Shown piece after piece: positions 16,519-21,259 of a stretch of 21,259 nt of DNA. The position numbers were made by a program, and so were the translations under genes. Source of the stretch: Aquincola sp. GTDB taxonomy: Bacteria; Pseudomonadota; Gammaproteobacteria; Burkholderiales; Burkholderiaceae_C. Under the pieces are notes generated by a model, which saw nothing but the letters and a program-made list of their open reading frames with translations, had not been told where the DNA came from and made no database searches. Each line of letters starts with the position of its first letter. Position 1 is the first letter of the stretch. The stretch spans positions 1 through 21,259 of the forward strand of contig JAOUIM010000015.1 of the NCBI GenBank assembly GCA_029884035.1. Direction: 5' to 3'.

Positions 16519-17757
16519 ATGAAACGAATCCTGCCCTTGTCCCTGATCGCGATCGCCTGCGGCGCTGCGCAGGCCGGCGAGCTCGAGGTCCTGCACTGGT
16601 GGACCAGCGGCGGCGAAGCCAAGGCCGCCGCAGCGCTGAAGGCGAGCATGCAGGCCAAAGGCCACACCTGGAAGGACTTCGCGGTGGCCGGCGGCGGCGG
16701 TGACGCGGCGATGACGGTGCTCAAGAGCCGCGTGGTCTCCGGCAACGCGCCTGCGGCGGCGCAGATCAAGGGTCCGTCGCTGCAGGAATGGGCACAGGAG
16801 GGCGTGCTGGCCAATCTCGACGGCGTGGCCAAAGCCGAGAAATGGGACGCGCTGCTGCCCAAGGTCGTCTCCGACGTCATGAAATACAAGGGCAGCTACA
16901 TCGCGGTGCCGGTCAACGTCCACCGCGTCAATTGGCTGTGGGCCAACCCGGCCGCGTTCAGCAAGGCCGGCGCCAAGGTGCCCGCCACCTGGGACGAGTT
17001 CTTCGTCGCCGCCGAGGCGCTGAAGAAGGCCGGCATCACGCCGATTGCCCACGGTGGCCAGAACTGGCAGGACTTCACCACCTTCGAGGCCGTCGCACTC
17101 GGCGTCGGCGGTGCCGATTTCTACAAGAAGGCCCTCGTGCAGCTCGACCCGGCGAGCGTTTCCAGCCCGACGATGGAGAAAGTCCTCACGACCTTCAAGC
17201 GCGTCAAGGGCTACACCGACAAGAACTCGCCTGGCCGCGACTGGAACCTCGCCACCGCGATGGTCATCAAGGGCGAGGCCGGCATGCAGATCATGGGCGA
17301 CTGGGCCAAGGGCGAGTTTCTCGCCGCCGGCAAGGTACCGGGCAAGGATTTCGTCTGCGTCGCCGCGCCCGGCACCGCCAAGGCCTACACGTTCAACGTC
17401 GACTCGTTTGCGATGTTCAAGCTCAAGAACGACGCCAACACCAAGGCGCAGAACGATCTGGCCGCGGCCATCATGGGCCCGGAGTTCCAGGAGGTGTTCA
17501 ACCTCAACAAGGGCTCGATCCCGGTGCGGTTGGGCATGAAGATGGACAAGTTCGACGACTGCGCCAAGCTGTCGTCGAAGGACTTCGTCGACGACGCCAA
17601 GAGCGGCACCTTGGTGCCGTCGATCGCCCATGGCATGGCGGTGCCCTCGGCCACCGAGGGCGCGATCAAGGACGTGGTCAGCCAGTTCTGGAACGACGAC
17701 AAGATGGACGCGAAGGCCGCCATGTCCAAGCTCGCCGCGGCCGCGAAGACGAAGTAA
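16519..17757 (+). CDS. gtsA: Sugar ABC transporter substrate-binding protein (GtsA-like, glucose/mannose)
   Basis: The 412-residue periplasmic binding protein (CUT1 family) has a signal peptide of residues 1-19 ending GAAQA before GELEVLHWWTSGGE. Strings such as AVAGGGGDAAMTVLKSRVVSGN, VPVNVHRVNWLWANP and AGMQIMGDWAKGE closely match my recollection of Pseudomonas GtsA, which binds glucose. GGAG at 16508-16511 sits seven bases before ATG 16519. Its neighbours are two permeases and an ATPase in the same order as gtsBCD. The 139-base gap after sdaA holds no convincing promoter hexamers, though the operon presumably starts there. Specificity for glucose is inference by similarity. Confidence 0.92.
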   Translation: MKRILPLSLIAIACGAAQAGELEVLHWWTSGGEAKAAAALKASMQAKGHTWKDFAVAGGGGDAAMTVLKSRVVSGNAPAAAQIKGPSLQEWAQEGVLANLDGVAKAEKWDALLPKVVSDVMKYKGSYIAVPVNVHRVNWLWANPAAFSKAGAKVPATWDEFFVAAEALKKAGITPIAHGGQNWQDFTTFEAVALGVGGADFYKKALVQLDPASVSSPTMEKVLTTFKRVKGYTDKNSPGRDWNLATAMVIKGEAGMQIMGDWAKGEFLAAGKVPGKDFVCVAAPGTAKAYTFNVDSFAMFKLKNDANTKAQNDLAAAIMGPEFQEVFNLNKGSIPVRLGMKMDKFDDCAKLSSKDFVDDAKSGTLVPSIAHGMAVPSATEGAIKDVVSQFWNDDKMDAKAAMSKLAAAAKTK

Positions 17758-17770
17758 GGCCGCGGCAGCC

Positions 17771-18634
17771 GTGCACCAGAAAGGTTGGCTGCCCAAGCTC
17801 GTCGTCGCGCCGAGCTTCGTAGTCGGCCTGGCATTCATCTACGGCCTGATGGCGTGGAACGGATACCTCTCCGTCTCCGCGTCGCGCCTGTTGCCGAACT
17901 ACGAGTTCGTCGGACTCGAGCAGTACCTGCGCCTGTGGGAAAGCGAGCGCTTTCGCGTCGCGCTCACCAACATGGCCATCTTCGGCGGCCTGTTCATCGG
18001 TGGCGCCATGGCCATCGGCATGCTGCTGGCCGTCCTGCTCGACCAGAAGATCCGCGCCGAGGGGGTGCTGCGCACGGTCTACCTGTATCCGATGGCGCTG
18101 TCGTTCATCGTCACCGGCACCGCATGGAAGTGGATCCTCAATCCGGGCCTCGGGCTGGAGGCAACGATGCACCGCTGGGGCTGGGACTCGTTCAGCTTCG
18201 AATGGCTGATCGACCCCGACCGGGCGATCTACTGCATCGTCATCGCCGGCATCTGGCAGAGCGCCGGCTTCGTGATGGCCCTGTTCCTCGCCGGGTTGCG
18301 CGGCATCGATGATTCGATCATCAAGGCGGCACAGATGGACGGCGCGAGCCTGCCGCGAATCTATTGGCGCATCGTGCTGCCCAGCCTGCGGCCGGTGGTC
18401 TTCTCGACCCTGATGATCGTGAGCCACCTGGCGATCAAGAGCTTCGACCTGGTGGTGGCGCTGACCGCCGGTGGCCCCGGCTTTTCCACCGACCTGCCGG
18501 CCACCTTCATGTACGCGATGTCGTTCTCGCGCGGACAGATCGGCCAGGGCGCAGCGGCCGCCACCGTCATGCTGGCGATGATCGCCGCCATCGTCGTGCC
18601 CTACCTCTACAGCGAACTGAGGACGAAGAAGTGA
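17771..18634 (+). CDS. gtsB: Sugar ABC transporter permease, GtsB-like
   Basis: The 287-residue inner-membrane permease (MalF-type, six predicted membrane segments) begins at GTG 17771 with HQKGWLPKLVVAPSFVVGLAFIYG, where family members begin. The EAA loop that contacts the ATPase is DGASLPRIYWRIVLPSLRP. It begins 13 bases after the gtsA stop and ends in a GTGA overlap with the second permease. Sequence such as IRAEGVLRTVYLYPMALSF agrees with the Gts branch. An open frame reaching back into gtsA is a shadow and not used. Confidence 0.92.
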   Translation: MHQKGWLPKLVVAPSFVVGLAFIYGLMAWNGYLSVSASRLLPNYEFVGLEQYLRLWESERFRVALTNMAIFGGLFIGGAMAIGMLLAVLLDQKIRAEGVLRTVYLYPMALSFIVTGTAWKWILNPGLGLEATMHRWGWDSFSFEWLIDPDRAIYCIVIAGIWQSAGFVMALFLAGLRGIDDSIIKAAQMDGASLPRIYWRIVLPSLRPVVFSTLMIVSHLAIKSFDLVVALTAGGPGFSTDLPATFMYAMSFSRGQIGQGAAAATVMLAMIAAIVVPYLYSELRTKK

Positions 18635-19485
18635 CACGCTGGTCGTGGCACCGGCTCGTGCTGTGGTCGACGCTGCTGCTGTTCGCCGTCTTCTTTCTCA
18701 CGCCGCTGTACGTGATGGTGGCCACGTCGCTCAAGGACATGGCGCAGGTGCGCAACGGCCACCTGTTGTCGCTGCCCACCGACCCCACGCTCGCGTCCTG
18801 GGCCAAGGCATGGGGCACGGCCTGCACGGGCATCGACTGTGGCGGCCTGAAGCCCTTCTTCCTGAACTCGGTGGCAATGGTGCTGCCGGCGGTGGTGGTG
18901 TCCACCTCGATCGGCGCGGTCAACGGTTACGTGCTGTCCAAGTGGCGATTCCGCGGCAGCGAAACGCTTTTCGCCATGCTGCTGTTCGGCGTGTTCATGC
19001 CGATGCAGGTGGTGTTGCTGCCGATGAGCCAGGTCCTCGGCTGGCTCGGACTCGCCTCGTCGATCTGGGGCCTGATCCTGGTCCACATCATCGCCGGGCT
19101 GCCCTCCACCACCCTGTTCTTCCGCAACTACTACGTCGCGGTACCCGACGAACTGGTCAAGGCTGCCACCATCGACGGCGCCGGTTTCTGGCAGATCTTC
19201 TGGCGCATCGTCCTGCCGCTGTCGACGCCGATCATGATGGTCACCCTGATCTGGCAGTTCACGAATATCTGGAACGACTTCCTCTACGGGGTGGTCTTCT
19301 CCGGGGCCGACAGCAAGCCCGTCACCGTGGGCCTGAACAACCTGGCCAACACGTCGAGCTCGGTCAAGGAGTACAACGTCGACATGGCCGCGGCGCTGAT
19401 CGCCGGCCTGCCGACGCTGATCGTCTACGTGCTGGCCGGCAAGTACTTCGTGCGCGGGCTGACCGCGGGAGCGGTAAAGGGATGA
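18631..19485 (+). CDS. gtsC: Sugar ABC transporter permease, GtsC-like
   Basis: The 284-residue second permease (MalG-type, six predicted membrane segments) begins at GTG 18631, overlapping the gtsB stop as GTGA, with GAGGA eight bases upstream. It opens with a hydrophobic LVLWSTLLLFAVFFLTPLYVMVATSLKD segment. The EAA loop is ATIDGAGFWQIFWRIVLPLS. The C-terminus ends KYFVRGLTAGAVKG, as in CUT1 permeases. It overlaps the ATPase gene by ATGA. Together with gtsB it forms the heterodimeric channel. Confidence 0.92.
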   Translation: MTRWSWHRLVLWSTLLLFAVFFLTPLYVMVATSLKDMAQVRNGHLLSLPTDPTLASWAKAWGTACTGIDCGGLKPFFLNSVAMVLPAVVVSTSIGAVNGYVLSKWRFRGSETLFAMLLFGVFMPMQVVLLPMSQVLGWLGLASSIWGLILVHIIAGLPSTTLFFRNYYVAVPDELVKAATIDGAGFWQIFWRIVLPLSTPIMMVTLIWQFTNIWNDFLYGVVFSGADSKPVTVGLNNLANTSSSVKEYNVDMAAALIAGLPTLIVYVLAGKYFVRGLTAGAVKG

Positions 19486-20546
19486 GTGCACTGTCCGTCA
19501 GAAACGTGCGCAAGGTGTTCGGCAAGACCACCGTGCTCGAGGACATCAACCTCGAAGCCGAATCGGGCCAGTTCATCATATTGGTCGGCGCCTCGGGCTG
19601 CGGCAAGTCGACGTTGCTGAACATGATCGCCGGCCTGGACGTGCCGACGTCGGGCACGATCCATATCGCCGACCGGGATGTCACGCATGTGCCGAGCAAG
19701 GATCGCGACATCGCGATGGTGTTCCAGAGCTATGCCCTGTACCCGACGATGAGCGTGGCGCAGAACATCGCTTTCGGCCTGGAGATGCGAAAGGTGCCGC
19801 TGCGCGATCGCGAAAAGGCCATCAGCCGGGTCGCCAAGATGCTGCAGATCGAGCACCTGCTCGATCGCAAGCCCGCGCAGTTGTCGGGCGGACAACGCCA
19901 GCGTGTCGCGATGGGCCGGGCGCTCGCAAGGGACCCGAAACTCTTCCTGTTCGACGAGCCGCTGTCCAATCTCGATGCCAAGCTGCGGGTGGAGATGCGC
20001 GCGGAGATCAAGCTGCTGCACCAACGCACGCAGACGACAACGGTGTACGTCACGCACGACCAGGTCGAGGCCATGACGCTCGGCGACCGCATTGCCGTGA
20101 TGCGCGCCGGCCGCATCGAGCAGTTCGACCCGCCCGAGGCGATCTACAACCAGCCGGCCACGCGTTTCGTGGCCGACTTCATCGGTTCGCCGGCGATGAA
20201 CTTCATTACCGGCGAGCGCCGTGGCGACGCGCTCGTCAGTGGCGATGTCGCGCTGACGATGACCGAGGCGCAGAGCGCCGCGCTGCGCGGATCGGATGCA
20301 CCCAAGGTGCTGTACGGCGTGCGGCCCGAAGCCGTCTCGTTCTCGACGCACGGGCTGCCGGGTTCGATCAAGATGATCGAACCGACCGGCCCCGATACCT
20401 ACGTGCTCGTCAATACCGCGCTGGGCACCCTGACCGCGCGCGTGCCCGGCAACCTGGCGCGGCGCGCCGGCGACCATGTGCTCGTCACGTGGCCCTCGGT
20501 CCAGGCCCACCTGTTCGACGCCGTAAGCGAACGCCGCATCGCCTGA
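19482..20546 (+). CDS. gtsD: Sugar ABC transporter ATP-binding protein, GtsD/MalK-type
   Basis: The 354-residue ATPase powers the Gts importer. All motifs are intact: Walker A GASGCGKST (36-44), Q-loop Gln82, signature LSGGQRQRV (134-142), Walker B LFLFDEP with Glu159, D-loop SNLD (162-165) and switch His192. A C-terminal TOBE/OB region (about 235-354) is the regulatory domain typical of MalK/UgpC-type subunits. ATG 19482 overlaps the gtsC stop as ATGA. MalK-type ATPases are often shared between CUT1 importers, so this one may also serve other systems. It converges with the RND gene, 22 bases apart. Confidence 0.94.
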   Translation: MSALSVRNVRKVFGKTTVLEDINLEAESGQFIILVGASGCGKSTLLNMIAGLDVPTSGTIHIADRDVTHVPSKDRDIAMVFQSYALYPTMSVAQNIAFGLEMRKVPLRDREKAISRVAKMLQIEHLLDRKPAQLSGGQRQRVAMGRALARDPKLFLFDEPLSNLDAKLRVEMRAEIKLLHQRTQTTTVYVTHDQVEAMTLGDRIAVMRAGRIEQFDPPEAIYNQPATRFVADFIGSPAMNFITGERRGDALVSGDVALTMTEAQSAALRGSDAPKVLYGVRPEAVSFSTHGLPGSIKMIEPTGPDTYVLVNTALGTLTARVPGNLARRAGDHVLVTWPSVQAHLFDAVSERRIA

Positions 20547-20565
20547 CGCGGCCCCATGCCCCGCG
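20547..20565. terminator. Possible weak bidirectional hairpin between gtsD and the RND gene
   Basis: CGCGG at 20547-20551 and CCGCG at 20561-20565 can pair over a nine-base loop between two converging stop codons. There is no T-run on either side and only five base pairs, so a terminator role is speculative. Confidence 0.2.
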
Positions 20566-20568
20566 GAC

Positions 20569-21259
20569 CTATTTCGCCGGCACCGCGTCGTCGATCGCGC
20601 GCTCGGTGATCTCGCCCGGGATGCGCGAGCGCGCGAACCAGGTGTAGACGGTGGGTACGACCAGGACGGTGAGCATCGTGCCGACGGCCATGCCACCGAC
20701 GATCACCCAGCCAATCTGTTGCCGGCTCTCCGCGCCCGCACCGGTGGCCAGTGCCAGCGGCAAGGCGCCGAGCACCATGGCGCCGGTCGTCATCAGGATC
20801 GGACGCAGGCGCAGGCTCGCGGCCTCCACGACGGCCTCGCGCACAGTGCGGCCCTGCTTTCGCAACTGGTTGCTGAACTCGACGATCAGGATCCCGTGCT
20901 TCGTGATCAGGCCGATCAGGGTCACAAGCCCGATCTGCGAATAGACGTTGAGGGTGCCGCCGGTGACGTGCAACGCACCCAGCGCGCCTACCATCGACAA
21001 GGGCACCGCCAGCAGGATTACGAACGGGTCGACGAAGCTCTCGAACTGCGCCGCGAGCACGAGGAAGATGAACAGCAGCGCGAGCACGAACACCAGCCCG
21101 AGCGCGCCCGCCGAGGCACGGAACTCACGGCTCACGCCATTGAGTTCGGTGGCATAGCCGGGCTTGAGCACCTTTGCCGCGGTGGCGTCCATGAAGTCGA
21201 GCGCCTCGCCGAGCGAGTAACCTGGCGCCAGGTTGGCGCTGATCTGGACCGAGCGGCGC
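20569..21259 (-). CDS. RND-family multidrug efflux pump inner-membrane subunit (C-terminal part, cut by window edge)
   Basis: The reading frame enters from the right edge (first complete codon at 21258) and runs to the stop at 20569, giving 229 residues; family members have about 1,020-1,050. The visible part holds the last membrane segments: FLVLAAQFESFVDPFVILLAVP, then the GLVTLIGLITKHGILIVEFSNQL and RLRPILMTTGAMVLGALPLAL motifs typical of AcrB/MexB (HAE1) proteins, ending VLVVPTVYTWFAR. It would exchange protons for drugs as a trimer with adaptor and outer-membrane partners, none visible here. Internal ATG codons such as 21192 are not the true start. The substrate cannot be told. Confidence 0.93.
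   Translation of the reverse strand, partial: RRSVQISANLAPGYSLGEALDFMDATAAKVLKPGYATELNGVSREFRASAGALGLVFVLALLFIFLVLAAQFESFVDPFVILLAVPLSMVGALGALHVTGGTLNVYSQIGLVTLIGLITKHGILIVEFSNQLRKQGRTVREAVVEAASLRLRPILMTTGAMVLGALPLALATGAGAESRQQIGWVIVGGMAVGTMLTVLVVPTVYTWFARSRIPGEITERAIDDAVPAK

Overview
The window is gene-dense, very GC-rich chromosomal DNA with no rRNA, tRNA, insertion sequence, CRISPR or phage signal. Gene content and protein style (TgpA-type transglutaminase, ETF-ubiquinone oxidoreductase, a gcvTHP operon behind a tandem glycine riboswitch, a Gts-type sugar importer) and a hairpin repeat between gcvP and sdaA that resembles intergenic repeats I recall from Burkholderiales suggest a betaproteobacterium of that order. 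The genus cannot be fixed from the sequence alone.

Layout. (1) 1-3253, plus strand: the tail of a probable DUF58 protein, a membrane transglutaminase of the TgpA family and a MltB-type lytic transglycosylase, tightly packed. (2) 3254-5143: a small minus-strand hypothetical gene, then a cold-shock protein with a long leader, a strong intrinsic terminator, and a protein joining an unrecognised helical N-terminal region to a cytosolic trypsin-like protease domain. (3) 5189-8272, minus strand: a probable four-gene operon read as SDR oxidoreductase, YceH (DUF480), hotdog thioesterase and a PLP-dependent cysteine synthase/desulfhydrase-like enzyme. (4) 8334-10022, plus: ETF-ubiquinone oxidoreductase, divergent from the SDR. 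(5) 10181-16379, plus: tandem glycine riboswitch, gcvT, gcvH, gcvP, a hairpin repeat and sdaA. (6) 16519-20546, plus: four-gene ABC importer closely resembling Pseudomonas GtsABCD (glucose/mannose). (7) 20569 to the end, minus: the C-terminal third or less of an RND efflux pump.

How they work together. The riboswitch couples glycine level to the cleavage system; the C1 unit can be used to make serine from a second glycine, which SdaA deaminates to pyruvate, so region 5 reads as a glycine-to-pyruvate route. SDR, thioesterase and ETF-QO fit acyl-CoA metabolism, with ETF-QO passing dehydrogenase electrons to ubiquinone. Region 1 acts at the cell envelope. Most of the window is ordinary core metabolism. 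The arrangement I find most worth testing is the csp / terminator / protease unit, where the protease gene has no room for its own promoter after the terminator and so may depend on read-through, possibly favoured by the cold-shock protein itself.
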